The notes: generated by a model from the sequence alone, not told the origin. 64,000 bases of DNA from Azospirillum baldaniorum (GCF_003119195.2 NZ_CP022253.1:762001-826000); one strand, 5' to 3'; shown: positions 44,424 through 53,504, counted from the first letter of the stretch. Program-made: numbers and translations.

Positions 44424-45335
44424 TTACTCCCGTTCCGGTCCGCGCGCGTCGGACGCGACGGCTTCCATAATGCGCTTCAATTCCCCAACGATATCGCCAT
44501 GATGTTTGGCGAGGTAAGCGGCCACGGCCGCGTTGCCGAGCAATTTGGTCATGAAGCCCTTGGCGACCACCAGCACCAGCATGGTCTCGCCGAGCGTGTC
44601 CTCCACGACCCGATAATCCTGATGCAGCTTTTCCATCTCGCGTTCCATGCGAGCGATGTCCTCCGGCGTGACGCCGGCGGCGGGCTTCGGCTTGCGCCCA
44701 TCGACCAATTGCTCCGGCCGCGTCGTCGCCAGGATCATGCGTGCGTAATTGACCGTGAAACGGCTGGCCGACACCATCATCTCGGCCGCCACAATCTGAC
44801 GCATGGGCTTCATCTTGCGCAGAACGGCGAACACGCCTTGGCTCACCATCCGGTCTTTCAGCATCGTGACCACTTCGGGGGCGATGCCCTTGAGCAATTG
44901 CTGACGCTCACGGATGCGTTCGACATTGATATCGAACGACTGCGCGATCCGCTCCGGAGCCAAGCCTATTTCGATCCCCTTCAGGATCATCTCATGTTCT
45001 TGGATAGGACTCAGGCGGTTGATCCGCCGGTTGTAGGTGAAGCCCTCATCGTCGGTGGAAACAAGGCAGACCGCCTCCGTTCCGCCAAGCTCCTTCAGGG
45101 CTTCGAGCCGCAGATGTCCGTCGAGCAGGATGTAGTAGCGGTCGTCCTCACCGGTCCCGCGCCCTTCCGGATGGACAGCCAGCGGCTCGATGATCCCGAC
45201 CTCGCGGATCGTGGCGAGAATGGTCCGGTATTTCGGTGACTGGCGGATGTCCTTGCCAAGCTTGCGGGTCGGCAGGATATGGTCAACCGGGACGGTGATG
45301 GTCTTTCCCTCGAAGCCGTTCCGAACGTGGGTCAT
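44424..45335 (-). CDS. ParB/RepB-like protein (second of two)
   Basis: A 303-residue protein with an N-terminal ParB-like domain (ITVPVDHILPTRKLGKDIRQ, YYILLDGHLRLEALKELG near 70) and a central helix-turn-helix region (LAPERIAQSFDINVERIRER). The C-terminal half has the RepB-type plasmid partition pattern (MKPMRQIVAAEMMVSASRFT, later a helical AVAAYLAKHHGDIVGELKRI end). It overlaps the upstream ParB gene by 4 bp. In this three-gene operon with a serine recombinase it probably binds DNA of the element rather than segregating a plasmid; no ParA is present. Confidence 0.85.
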   Translation of the reverse strand: MTHVRNGFEGKTITVPVDHILPTRKLGKDIRQSPKYRTILATIREVGIIEPLAVHPEGRGTGEDDRYYILLDGHLRLEALKELGGTEAVCLVSTDDEGFTYNRRINRLSPIQEHEMILKGIEIGLAPERIAQSFDINVERIRERQQLLKGIAPEVVTMLKDRMVSQGVFAVLRKMKPMRQIVAAEMMVSASRFTVNYARMILATTRPEQLVDGRKPKPAAGVTPEDIARMEREMEKLHQDYRVVEDTLGETMLVLVVAKGFMTKLLGNAAVAAYLAKHHGDIVGELKRIMEAVASDARGPERE

Positions 45336-46249
45336 GGCCTCGAGTCTCCCGACAACCGATCGGCCAACACCTTGGGCATGTCGTCGATGCCTTCGGCGCG
45401 CAGGAGAGTGCGGAAATGTTCGTCCGCCAGCAACCGGCGGAGCGTCGTCGTCACGAACAGGAGCCGTTGCTCGCCGATCTCCGCCTTCTTCACCAGAAGG
45501 CTCCGTCGACGAACCTCCGTCTGATAGGTCTGGAGCAACTTGTGCGGGGTCATCGCCGTGTCGATCTTCTGCGTCCAACGTCCATACTGCTTGCCCAGCA
45601 CCCGGCGGCGGTCGATGAGCCGACGGACCTGGATCAACTGCTCACCACGCAGAAGCCCTGTCTCGTAAGCCTCCATCATCGCAACCTGGATATCCTCATC
45701 GCCCGCCCTGGCGATCTGGGAGGCGAGATTGATGGGCAGCCAACCCTTCTCGACGGCGGCGATGAGACGTTCCTCGCCGGCCTTCAGCAGGACGAGGATG
45801 CCACTGATGTAACTGGGATCAAGGCCGGTCTTTTCGGCGATCTTCATCACACCGTAGCCTCGCTCCTCCAGCACGCGGACCGCGGTGAGCAGATCCCGAT
45901 TGGAATGCTTGCGGCGGGCGAGGTTCTCGATAAGGCTGATGAGGTAGAGGTCGGCTTCGCCGGCTTCGACGACCATCGCAGGAATCCGAGTCTCGCCCAG
46001 CGCCTTGAACGCTTCCATCCGGCCCTGGCCGCACACCAAGTCGTAAAACGGCCCTTCGCCGTCGGCGCCGTTTTCAGTCACGGTGACCGGGCGCTTCAGG
46101 CCGACGGTGGCGATGCTCTCGACGAGGCCGGAAAACACCTTTTGATTGCGGCTGCGTGGGTTCAGAACCCGGATGCGGTCGATGGGGATCGACCGGATTT
46201 CCGAAGGCCCGCCGACATGGTGTGCGGCGGGTTGTTTTCTCGAACTCAT
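45332..46249 (-). CDS. ParB/RepB-like protein (first of two)
   Basis: A 305-residue ParB-type protein. The N-terminal ParB/Srx domain includes IPIDRIRVLNPRSRNQKVF, GPFYDLVCGQGRMEAFKALG near 72 and ISLIENLARRKHSNRDLLTA near 103. The KorB-like helix-turn-helix contains GVMKIAEKTGLDPSYISGIL near 133. It overlaps the recombinase stop by 4 bp and the next ParB start by 4 bp. Two different ParB proteins in one operon with a recombinase is a recurrent alphaproteobacterial layout, but its job is not established. Confidence 0.87.
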   Translation of the reverse strand: MSSRKQPAAHHVGGPSEIRSIPIDRIRVLNPRSRNQKVFSGLVESIATVGLKRPVTVTENGADGEGPFYDLVCGQGRMEAFKALGETRIPAMVVEAGEADLYLISLIENLARRKHSNRDLLTAVRVLEERGYGVMKIAEKTGLDPSYISGILVLLKAGEERLIAAVEKGWLPINLASQIARAGDEDIQVAMMEAYETGLLRGEQLIQVRRLIDRRRVLGKQYGRWTQKIDTAMTPHKLLQTYQTEVRRRSLLVKKAEIGEQRLLFVTTTLRRLLADEHFRTLLRAEGIDDMPKVLADRLSGDSRP

Positions 46250-47814
46250 CCTGGCACCTCCTTGAGGCTGACGCGCTTGGCCATGTTCATCAAGGCGCTC
46301 AGACCGTCGAAGCGGTAGGCGTCGATGCCGGCTCCGTTCTCCTCCGCCAACCGTAGTTTCGGCGCCGTCATGTCGATGGAGGGAAGCAGATAGTAGTCAC
46401 GGACATCGTCGTTGCCGGGCGTCATCCGCACCGCCACGGTCAGGTCGGGGACCAGCCCGGCATCGAGCCGAATCACCCAGCGCCGTGCCCCGGCTGGGGT
46501 TTCCTGGCAGCGGCTCAACACCAGCGACACGGTGAATTCCTCGTTGACGGTCAGAAGGTCGGTGCGTGCATCGATCGCCACCCGGCCGCCGGCTTGGCGG
46601 ATGCGGGCGAGGGTATCCTCGACGAGGCGGGGGTGGAGATCGCGGAGGTGGCGGTTGATCTCGATATAGCGGTAGTCCCGTCCGGGCCGATAGCCGATCA
46701 GCGAATAGGCTCGTACCAAGCTGCCGAAGCGGTGCCGGTAGGCGCCGCTGGAGGGCATGCCCTCGCACTCGTCGATGACGAGACCGGAAAGGTATCCTTG
46801 ATGCGCCAGCAGGCTCTTCAGCCGCTCCAGCATCTCCGGGTCGGACAGCCGTTGGCTGCGCGTGAGGATGAGAGCCTGTGCGGCCTGGAACAGCCCCGGA
46901 TCAAGGATGGGGGCGAACGCTCCTTCGGCCCTGATCCACATGTCAGACCGGTTGACCACGCGTTTGCCTTTCAGTTTGCAGGAAATCCGGTTGTAGATGT
47001 TGGTGCCGATGTACTTCTCGTTGGTGAGCAGTTGATGGACGCTGCCCCGCGTCCAGGGGCGGCCGAAATCGGTGAGCTTACCCTCGGTGTTGAGGAGTGC
47101 GGCGATCTCTCCCTCGGTCTTTCCGTCCTCAACAAAGGTGCGATACACCCGTCGTACGGTTTCGATCTCATCCTCTGGACCAGGAACGAGGATCACCCTG
47201 TCGGTCTGAAGGCTCTTGCGCTCACCGGGGCCCAGCAGGCTCTTGGGTCGCCGATCCTGATCGATCATCTGCCGGCGCAAGCCGTAGCCGGCCGGCCCGC
47301 CCTGACGAAAACCCAGCTCGATCAGGCGGCACTGACCGGCAAAGACCTTGTGCGACAGCTCGCGGCTGTACTCCCCAGCCATCTTGCGCTTGATCATCTT
47401 TTGAAGGTCGGATCCCATGCTGCCGTCGTTCTCGAACGACTCGGCGCAGTACTCGACCCTTACACCCGCGCGTTTGCAGACGTACTCGTAATAGGCGCTC
47501 TCGTCAGCGTCTTGGAAACGTCCCCATCGGCTGACGTCGTAGGCCAGAATCACTGAATAGTCGGCACGGCCATTCTGGACGTCGTCGATCAGGCGCTTCA
47601 GGCCGTTGCGGCCATCGATGGCCAGCCCGCTCTTGCCTTCATCAGCATAAGTGCGAACGATTTCAAGGCCATGTCGGGCAGCGTATTGTCGTATGGCATC
47701 GGCCTGATTCTCGGTTGAGTATTTTTGATGCTCCGTCGACATCCGCACATACTCAGCCGCCCGCACCGGGCGGGAAGGATCAGGAGAGTCGGCATCCGTC
47801 CGGAGGGAGCGCAT
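46246..47814 (-). CDS. serine recombinase (resolvase/invertase-type, large)
   Basis: A 522-residue recombinase. The resolvase domain (about 18-165) has the catalytic serine in YVRMSTEHQKYSTENQ near residue 25, YSVILAYDVSRWGRFQDADE near 86 and KMIKRKMAGEYSRELSHKV near 140. The Recombinase domain has GPAGYGLRRQMIDQ near 172 and SVHQLLTNEKYIGTNIYNR near 260. It heads an operon with two ParB proteins, all linked by 4-bp overlaps, and a possible XRE operator lies 44 bp upstream. It differs strongly from the recombinase at 20-21.6 kb, so the island contains at least two elements. Confidence 0.92.
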   Translation of the reverse strand: MRSLRTDADSPDPSRPVRAAEYVRMSTEHQKYSTENQADAIRQYAARHGLEIVRTYADEGKSGLAIDGRNGLKRLIDDVQNGRADYSVILAYDVSRWGRFQDADESAYYEYVCKRAGVRVEYCAESFENDGSMGSDLQKMIKRKMAGEYSRELSHKVFAGQCRLIELGFRQGGPAGYGLRRQMIDQDRRPKSLLGPGERKSLQTDRVILVPGPEDEIETVRRVYRTFVEDGKTEGEIAALLNTEGKLTDFGRPWTRGSVHQLLTNEKYIGTNIYNRISCKLKGKRVVNRSDMWIRAEGAFAPILDPGLFQAAQALILTRSQRLSDPEMLERLKSLLAHQGYLSGLVIDECEGMPSSGAYRHRFGSLVRAYSLIGYRPGRDYRYIEINRHLRDLHPRLVEDTLARIRQAGGRVAIDARTDLLTVNEEFTVSLVLSRCQETPAGARRWVIRLDAGLVPDLTVAVRMTPGNDDVRDYYLLPSIDMTAPKLRLAEENGAGIDAYRFDGLSALMNMAKRVSLKEVPG

Positions 47815-47857
47815 GGCGAAAGCAACTTTTCAGGACCGTCGCCTTCCAAATTATTTT

Positions 47858-47870
47858 ACGCAGTGTATAA
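47858..47870. promoter_or_regulatory. candidate XRE operator upstream of recombinase
   Basis: TTACGCAGTGTAT, matching TTACTCAGCGTAA at 48219-48231 in 10 of 13 positions. It sits 44 bp upstream of the recombinase start in a short AT-rich promoter-like stretch. Confidence 0.4.
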
Positions 47871-47929
47871 ACGCAAGCGTCAAAGCCGCAGCGCGTCCAC
47901 CTATCGCCCAGGGCGACGTGGTCGTAAGA

Positions 47930-48208
47930 TCACGACGCGGCTTTCAGGAGTGTTCGTGCCAAAGAGAAGGGGAGCGCGGCTCCGTCGCCGGTGAAGATCC
48001 AGTCGGTGGTGATCCCGTGCAATTCCTTCAGTCGCGCCATAACCAACGGGTCAGGCAGGCGTTTGCCGCTTTCCCAATGATTCCATGTCGCCGCCTTTAC
48101 CCCCAAAGGCTCGTAAAGGTCCTTCTGGGTAAGGCCGAGCGCCAACCGGGCCGCTCGCAAGCGATTGCCGATGGCCTTCAGGTCGTCGGGATGGCGCTTT
48201 CGGGTCAT
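47930..48208 (-). CDS. small XRE-family regulator
   Basis: A 92-residue protein, essentially one XRE helix-turn-helix domain: DDLKAIGNRLRAARLALGLT, QKDLYEPLGVKAATWNHWES, GKRLPDPLVMARLKELHGIT, ending TTDWIFTGDGAALPFS, a phage-repressor-like tail. It lies upstream of the recombinase-ParB operon on the same strand. The ATG at 48208 follows closely on a dyad (TTAC-5 nt-GTAA), suggesting self-repression. Confidence 0.85.
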   Translation of the reverse strand: MTRKRHPDDLKAIGNRLRAARLALGLTQKDLYEPLGVKAATWNHWESGKRLPDPLVMARLKELHGITTDWIFTGDGAALPFSLARTLLKAAS

Positions 48209-48218
48209 GATCAATAGG

Positions 48219-48231
48219 TTACTCAGCGTAA
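48219..48231. promoter_or_regulatory. candidate XRE operator at its own promoter
   Basis: TTACTCAGCGTAA, a dyad with TTAC/GTAA arms, 10 bp upstream of the XRE start codon. A related site lies before the recombinase gene. Confidence 0.45.
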
Positions 48232-48348
48232 AGAAAAGAGGCAAGGCACAACAACGCCGAATTGCCACGCTCACAGCGTCATCATGGGCGAACGCGGCAC
48301 GGGTACCCGCCTCCCTTCCAACCCGCCACCGTGGACTTGGCGTTGCCG

Positions 48349-49254
48349 TCAGTTGCCCGCGGCCCGGGTGCAGGTCACCAGGAAATCGATCAGGCGCTGG
48401 GCCGACGCGTCCAACTCATCCCCGGCGCGGGTGCAGATGGCCAGTTCGCGGCGCGCCCACGGCTCGTCGAGCAGCAAGAGCGTCAGCCCAAAGGCGGCCA
48501 CCAGCGGCTGCGCCGCCAGTTCCGGCAGGATGCCCAGCCCCAGCCCGTGCAGCACCATTTGGCACATGGCCTCGAAACTGCGGACTTGCACGCGCACCCT
48601 CGGGGTCTGCCCGCTGCGGCGCGCCTGATCGGTCACAAGCCGGTGCACGGCGGTTGCGTGGTCGAGCGTGACGAGTTCTTCCTTGAGAACCGACGCGAAG
48701 GCGACCGAGCCGCCATGGGCCAGAGGATGGTCGGACGGCACGACGATGGCCAGGCGGTCTTCGGCGTACGTCCGGGTGCGGAGTTGCCACAGGTCGCCAC
48801 CCCGCACGATGATGCCGATGTCTGTTTCCTTCTGGTAGAGCGCCTCGACGATCTCGACACTCGGGCGCTCCTGCAGTTCCAGACGGATCGAGGGGAAGGC
48901 GCGGGCGAAGGCGGACAGGTCGCCGGCCAGCCGCTGCACCAGCGCCGAGCTGCTGGCGAACACCCGCACGGACCCCCGCACGCCGGCACGGTAGTCGGCC
49001 AGTTCGGCGTCGAGCTGCTGGTTCATCCCCAAAACCCCGCGCGCGTAGCGCAGCACCGCCAGTCCCGCCGGGGTCGGCTCCACGCCGTAGGGAAGCCGGT
49101 GCAGCAGCGCGGTGCCGCAGCCGTCCTCCAGGAGCTTCACGCGCCGGCTCGCCGCCGACAGGGTGAGGTTCGACTGGCCGGCGGCGCGCGTGATGCTCTT
49201 CGTCTCGCACACCCGCAGGAACAGCAGCAACGTCTGGATATCATGCCGCACCAT
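48349..49254 (-). CDS. LysR-family transcriptional regulator
   Basis: A 301-residue LysR regulator. The N-terminal helix-turn-helix (about 1-62) has LLLFLRVCETKSITRAAGQS and LSAASRRVKLLEDGCGTALL. The effector-binding domain follows (GVRGSVRVFASSSALVQRL near 88, LVTLDHATAVHRLVTDQARR near 195, LHGLGLGILPELAAQPLVAA near 240). It is divergent from the CoA-transferase operon and should control it in response to an acid or CoA-ester-related compound. The start at 49254 fits the family; the upstream open frame is not conserved. Confidence 0.9.
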   Translation of the reverse strand: MVRHDIQTLLLFLRVCETKSITRAAGQSNLTLSAASRRVKLLEDGCGTALLHRLPYGVEPTPAGLAVLRYARGVLGMNQQLDAELADYRAGVRGSVRVFASSSALVQRLAGDLSAFARAFPSIRLELQERPSVEIVEALYQKETDIGIIVRGGDLWQLRTRTYAEDRLAIVVPSDHPLAHGGSVAFASVLKEELVTLDHATAVHRLVTDQARRSGQTPRVRVQVRSFEAMCQMVLHGLGLGILPELAAQPLVAAFGLTLLLLDEPWARRELAICTRAGDELDASAQRLIDFLVTCTRAAGN

Positions 49255-49405
49255 CCGCCGCCCCTTCCCGCTTGAGGATCTCAGCGGCGGCTTTCGACGG
49301 GCCGCCTTGTCTGATTCCGCAGGCAACCAGTGTGCAGCAGCCCCGACACCGGTGCAACGGTGCTTCCGCCTTCGAATTCCGCGAAGGCTGACTACAGGGA
49401 AATCT

Positions 49406-49428
49406 AATTCGTTCGTGTAGCAAACAAA
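49406..49428. promoter_or_regulatory. candidate LysR binding dyad
   Basis: ATTCGTT, 9 nt, then AACAAAT, a nearly perfect inverted repeat (6 of 7) in the AT-rich 258-bp gap between the divergent LysR and CoA-transferase genes. Size and symmetry fit a LysR-type site. Confidence 0.45.
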
Positions 49429-49512
49429 TGATACCGTTTCTTCCAGAGCGCACTTTGGCCGCCAAGCGGTGGCCGGGTGCACGGGCAGGGATGGAAACGA
49501 GGGCGATCACAC

Positions 49513-50754
49513 ATGGCCGCGTCGAGCACCCCCCATGAACGAGCCGGTACCGGTTCGGTCGGCGACCGACTGACGGCGTCGGACGCCTTGGCGAACCTCC
49601 GCGTGCTGGACCTGACGCGGGTGCGGGCCGGTCCGACCTGCTGCCGCATCCTCGCCGACTTCGGCGCCGACGTGATCAAGATCGAGGCGCCGGCCGGGGC
49701 CGACCCGAACGATGGCATGAACGGGCCGCGCGACGGCTACGACATGCAGAACCTTCACCGCAACAAGCGCTCGTTGTCGCTGAACCTCAAGACGCCCGAG
49801 GGCAAGGCCGTCCTCGGCCGCCTCGTCCGCACCGCGGATGTCGTGGTCGAGAACTACCGTCCCGACGTCAAGCACCGCCTGGGTATGGATTACGAGACGC
49901 TGCGAGCGATCAATCCGCGCATCGTCCTGGCCTCCATCTCCGGCTTCGGGCAGACCGGCCCGTACCGCGACCGCGGCGGCTTCGACCAGATCGCCCAGGG
50001 CATGGGCGGGCTGATGTGGCTCACCGGGCTGCCCGGCCAGGGGCCGGTGCGCGCTGGCGTCGCCATCGCCGATATCTCCTCCGGCCTCTACGCCGCCGTC
50101 GGCATCCTGATCGCGCTGGCCGAGCGCGGAGACTCCGGAGAGGGGCAGTGGGTGCAGACGTCGCTGCTGCAAAGCCAGATCGCCCTGCTTGACTTCCAGG
50201 CCGCCCGCTATCTCGTCGACGGCGTGGTGCCGGAGCAGGCGGGCAACGACCACCCAACCTCGACCCCCATGGGTCTGTACCGGACGGCGGACGGTTTCAT
50301 CAACATCGGCGCCTCCGGCGAGGATCTGTGGCGCCGCCTGTGCCGCGCCGTCGGGCATCCGGCCCTCGCCGAGCGGCCTGAGTTCCGCAGCGAACCCGAC
50401 CGTCTGGCCAACCGGCCGCAGCTCAACGCCGAACTTGGCGCCATCTTGGCGGAGCGCCCGTCCCACGAGTGGCTGGACGCGTTCACCGCGCATGGTGTGC
50501 CGGCCGGGCCGGTCAACCGGATGGACGAGGTGTTCGCCGACCCGCAGGTCGAGCATCTGGGCATGGCGGTGCCGGTGCAGCACCCGCGCCGCGGCGCCAT
50601 CCGGCTGGTCGGCCAGCCGGTGGTGCTGTCGCGCACGCCGGCCGGCATCGCCGCCCCCACGCCGGAGGCCGGCGCGCACACCGACGACATCCTCGGCGGC
50701 CTCGGCTACACACCGCAGGAGATCACCGATTTCCGCAGCCGGAGGGTGATCTGA
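49513..50754 (+). CDS. CaiB/BaiF-type (family III) CoA transferase
   Basis: A 413-residue family III CoA transferase, which moves CoA between carboxylic acids through an aspartyl-CoA intermediate. Seen: LRVLDLTRVRAGPTCCRILA near residue 29, DFGADVIKIEAPAGADP, NKRSLSLNLKTPEGKAVL near 83, SISGFGQTGPYRDRGGFDQI near 147 (the final Asp of GGFD is the expected catalytic residue) and a C-terminal GVPAGPVNRMDEVFADPQVE. The substrate is unknown. It opens an operon with enoyl-CoA hydratase, amidase, SDR and ABC uptake genes, so it likely activates an imported acid. Start by ATG at 49513; a frame extends 12 codons upstream. Confidence 0.92.
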   Translation: MAASSTPHERAGTGSVGDRLTASDALANLRVLDLTRVRAGPTCCRILADFGADVIKIEAPAGADPNDGMNGPRDGYDMQNLHRNKRSLSLNLKTPEGKAVLGRLVRTADVVVENYRPDVKHRLGMDYETLRAINPRIVLASISGFGQTGPYRDRGGFDQIAQGMGGLMWLTGLPGQGPVRAGVAIADISSGLYAAVGILIALAERGDSGEGQWVQTSLLQSQIALLDFQAARYLVDGVVPEQAGNDHPTSTPMGLYRTADGFINIGASGEDLWRRLCRAVGHPALAERPEFRSEPDRLANRPQLNAELGAILAERPSHEWLDAFTAHGVPAGPVNRMDEVFADPQVEHLGMAVPVQHPRRGAIRLVGQPVVLSRTPAGIAAPTPEAGAHTDDILGGLGYTPQEITDFRSRRVI

Positions 50755-51542
50755 TGGATACGCCGTCGCTCCGCTACCGGACCACCGGCCCGGTCGCCCG
50801 GCTGACCATCGACAACCCGGCGCGCCGCAACGCCATGACGCTCGACATGTGGGCGGCGCTGCCGGAGCTGGTGCGCCGCGCCGAGGTGGACCCGGAGGTG
50901 CGGGTCATCCTGCTGCGTGGGGCCGGCGACGCCGCCTTCTGCGCCGGGGCCGACATCTCGCAATTCTCCGAGAAGCGCAGCGGCGAGGCCGAGGGGCGGG
51001 TCTACGACGCCGCGGTCGAGGCGGCGCAGGCGACGCTGTTCGCCGCCGGAAAGCCGACCGTCGCCTATGTCCGCGGCGCCTGCTTCGGCGGCGGCGTCGG
51101 AATCGCCTTGAGCTGCGACCTCCGCGTCGCCGCCGCGGACGCCCGCTTCCGCATTCCGGCGGCGCGGCTGGGCCTGGGCTACACCTTCTCCAACGTCGAA
51201 CTGGTGACGGCGCGCCTCGGTGCCTCGACGACGGCCGACCTGCTGTTCACCGCCCGCACGGTCGATGCGGAGGAGGCGCTCCGCTTGGGCCTCGTCGGGC
51301 GCCTGTTCGGCGCCGAAGAAGCCGACGCGGCGGTGGAGGATCTGGTGACCGCCATCGGCGGCAATGCCCCGCTCACCCTGCGCGCGGTCAAGCGCGCCCT
51401 GGTCGAGCTTGCCCAGCCGGCGGTGGAGCGCGACACCGCCGCCGTCGATGCGCTGGTGCGAGCCTGCTTGGGCAGCGACGACTATCGCGAGGGTCAGGCG
51501 GCGTTCAAGGAGAAGCGGGAGCCCAAGTTCCGCGGGGTCTGA
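50754..51542 (+). CDS. enoyl-CoA hydratase/isomerase family protein
   Basis: A 262-residue crotonase-fold protein. Features: VARLTIDNPARRNAMTLDMW near residue 14, oxyanion-hole segment FCAGADISQF near 63, and GACFGGGVGIALSCDLRVAA near 104. The two usual hydratase glutamates are not both visible (the second site reads RLGLGYTFSNVELV), so isomerase, hydrolase or decarboxylase activity is also possible. The start overlaps the CoA-transferase stop by one base (TGATG). Confidence 0.88.
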   Translation: MDTPSLRYRTTGPVARLTIDNPARRNAMTLDMWAALPELVRRAEVDPEVRVILLRGAGDAAFCAGADISQFSEKRSGEAEGRVYDAAVEAAQATLFAAGKPTVAYVRGACFGGGVGIALSCDLRVAAADARFRIPAARLGLGYTFSNVELVTARLGASTTADLLFTARTVDAEEALRLGLVGRLFGAEEADAAVEDLVTAIGGNAPLTLRAVKRALVELAQPAVERDTAAVDALVRACLGSDDYREGQAAFKEKREPKFRGV

Positions 51543-51567
51543 ACGAACAACGGGGGAGGGACGTCGG

Positions 51568-51993
51568 ATGAGCGAGCTTTCGGCCCAGGAGGCCTTCGAG
51601 ATCGGCAGCCTGTACAGCCGGTACAACCTGTGCAGCGACCTCGGCGACCCCGACGGCTACGCCGACTGCTTCACGGCGGACGGGGTGCTGGAGCTGATGC
51701 CGCACGAGCTGCGCATCGCCGGCCGGGCCGCGCTGCACGGGCACAAGGTGCGTGACCTCGCCACCCGGCAGGGCTACCGGCGGCACTGGAACGGCAACCT
51801 GCTCCTGGAACGGCGCGACGACGGCTCGGTGCGTGGTCGCTGCTACCTGATGGCCTTCAACGGCCCGTCGGGTGAACTGCCGGCCATCGGCGACTGCGGG
51901 GTGTACGAGGACGACATCGTGCTCGACGGGGGCACTTGGCTGTTCCGCCGCCGGCTCCTGACGATGGACGCCAGCACCTGGACGCGGAGGTGA
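51568..51993 (+). CDS. nuclear transport factor 2-like (SnoaL-type) protein
   Basis: A 141-residue protein with an NTF2-like cone fold: initial helices QEAFEIGSLYSRYNLCSDLG, YADCFTADGVLEL near residue 31, then beta strands with HWNGNLLLERRDDGSVRGRC and a final DGGTWLFRRRLLTMD. Such proteins act as small hydratases, isomerases or dehydratases, or as binding subunits. The conserved polar pocket cannot be assigned without a structure. It has a GGGGGAGGG ribosome site and sits inside the catabolic operon. Confidence 0.82.
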   Translation: MSELSAQEAFEIGSLYSRYNLCSDLGDPDGYADCFTADGVLELMPHELRIAGRAALHGHKVRDLATRQGYRRHWNGNLLLERRDDGSVRGRCYLMAFNGPSGELPAIGDCGVYEDDIVLDGGTWLFRRRLLTMDASTWTRR

Positions 51994-51998
51994 CGGCG

Positions 51999-53477
51999 AT
52001 GGACGACATCCTGACCATGGGCGCGGCGGAGCTGGCGCAGGCGGTGGGCAGCCGCCAGATGTCGGCCCGTACCGTGGCCGAGGCCTTTCTCGCCCGCACC
52101 GAGGCGGTGAACGGCGTGGTCAACGCCGTGTGCACCCTCAATCCAGCGGCGCTCGCCGAGGCCGAGGCCTGCGACGCCCGCTTGGCCTCCGGCGCCGCTC
52201 CGCGGCTGCTGGAGGGCGTGCCCTTCGTCGTCAAGGACAACGTCGACACAGCCGGCCTGCGCACCACCTATGGCTCGCGGCTGCGCCAGGACTTCGTGCC
52301 CGCCGAGGATGCGGTGGCCGTGGAGCGGCTGCGTCGCGCCGGTGCGGTGCTGCTCGGCAAGACCAACGCGCCGGAGTTCGCGCACGACGTGAACACCACC
52401 AACGCGCTGTTCGGCACGACGCGCAACCCGTGGCGGCTCGACGCGACCTCCGGCGGGTCGAGCGGCGGGACGGGCGCCGCCGTCGCCGCCGGCATGGCGC
52501 CGATCGGCATCGGCACCGACCTCGGCGGCTCGATCCGCGTGCCGGCCGCCTTCAACGGCATCGTCGGCGTCCGCCCGACGCCGGGCCGCGTCCCGGTCTA
52601 TCCCAGCGCCTTCGCCTGGGACACCCTGGTCGAGCACGTCCAGGGCCCGCTGGCCCGCAGCGTCGAGGACGCCGGGCTGATGCTCGCGGTGATGGCCGGG
52701 CCGGACGATCGCGACCCCGCTTCGCTGCCCGACGACGGCATGGACCTCGCCGCCGCCGCCCGGCGCACCGACACCGTGCGCGGCCGACGGATCCTCTACG
52801 TCGAGGATTTCGGCGGGCTGGTGCCCACCGACCCGGAGGTGGCGCGGCTGGCCCGCGCCGCCGCCCTCGCCTTCGAAGACCTCGGCTGCGTCGTGGAAAG
52901 CGGTACCCTCGACGTGAGCGGTCTGCGTGAGATCGTCATGGGAACGCGGGCGTTCGGCATGGTCGGGCGCTATGCGGACCTGCTCGACCACCACCGGGCG
53001 GAGATGACCGCCCCACTCGTCAACCAGATCGAGGACGCGCTCAAGCGCTCGGTGCGCGAGGTGGCCGCGGCGGAGCGGCTGCGCGGCGACTACTGGCACC
53101 GGGTGCGGCGGGTGCTGGAGCGTTTCGACCACATCGTCGCCCCATCGGTGGGGATCACGGCGTTCGACCTCGACCGGCCCCTGCCGACCGAGATCGCCGG
53201 ACGGCCGCTGGAGCGCTTCTACGACGTGTTCCTCGGCACCTACGCCTTCTCCGTCACCGGTTTGCCGGTGGTGGCGGTCCCCTGCGGCTTCACGTCCGCG
53301 GGGCTGCCGGTGGGCGTCCAGATCGTCGGCCGGCGCCTGCGCGACGACCGCGCGCTGGAAGCGGCCGCAGCCTTTGCGCAGGCGCGCCCCGAGCATACCC
53401 GCCGTCCGCAGGTGGACACCACGTGGCGGCCGCCCGAACGGGGTGAAACGGCGACGACCGGCTACAAGGTGGCGTGA
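51999..53477 (+). CDS. amidase signature family hydrolase
   Basis: A 492-residue amidase with the Ser-cisSer-Lys triad: Lys in GVPFVVKDNVDTAG near residue 76, the cis-Ser in TSGGSSGGTGAAVAAG near 152, and the nucleophile Ser in GTDLGGSIRVPAAFNG near 174. It hydrolyses an amide or ester bond; members of this size act on aryl and aliphatic amides, carbamates or lactams. A GGAGG site precedes the ATG. Its place between CoA enzymes suggests that the imported compound carries an amide that must be opened. Confidence 0.92.
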   Translation: MDDILTMGAAELAQAVGSRQMSARTVAEAFLARTEAVNGVVNAVCTLNPAALAEAEACDARLASGAAPRLLEGVPFVVKDNVDTAGLRTTYGSRLRQDFVPAEDAVAVERLRRAGAVLLGKTNAPEFAHDVNTTNALFGTTRNPWRLDATSGGSSGGTGAAVAAGMAPIGIGTDLGGSIRVPAAFNGIVGVRPTPGRVPVYPSAFAWDTLVEHVQGPLARSVEDAGLMLAVMAGPDDRDPASLPDDGMDLAAAARRTDTVRGRRILYVEDFGGLVPTDPEVARLARAAALAFEDLGCVVESGTLDVSGLREIVMGTRAFGMVGRYADLLDHHRAEMTAPLVNQIEDALKRSVREVAAAERLRGDYWHRVRRVLERFDHIVAPSVGITAFDLDRPLPTEIAGRPLERFYDVFLGTYAFSVTGLPVVAVPCGFTSAGLPVGVQIVGRRLRDDRALEAAAAFAQARPEHTRRPQVDTTWRPPERGETATTGYKVA

Positions 53478-53504
53478 GGGGAGGACGGACATGGAAGGAC
53501 GGAC

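Noticed and set aside
44424..46249. Plasmid partition locus
   Set aside because: Two ParB-like proteins but no ParA and no replication gene; the operon is headed by a recombinase.
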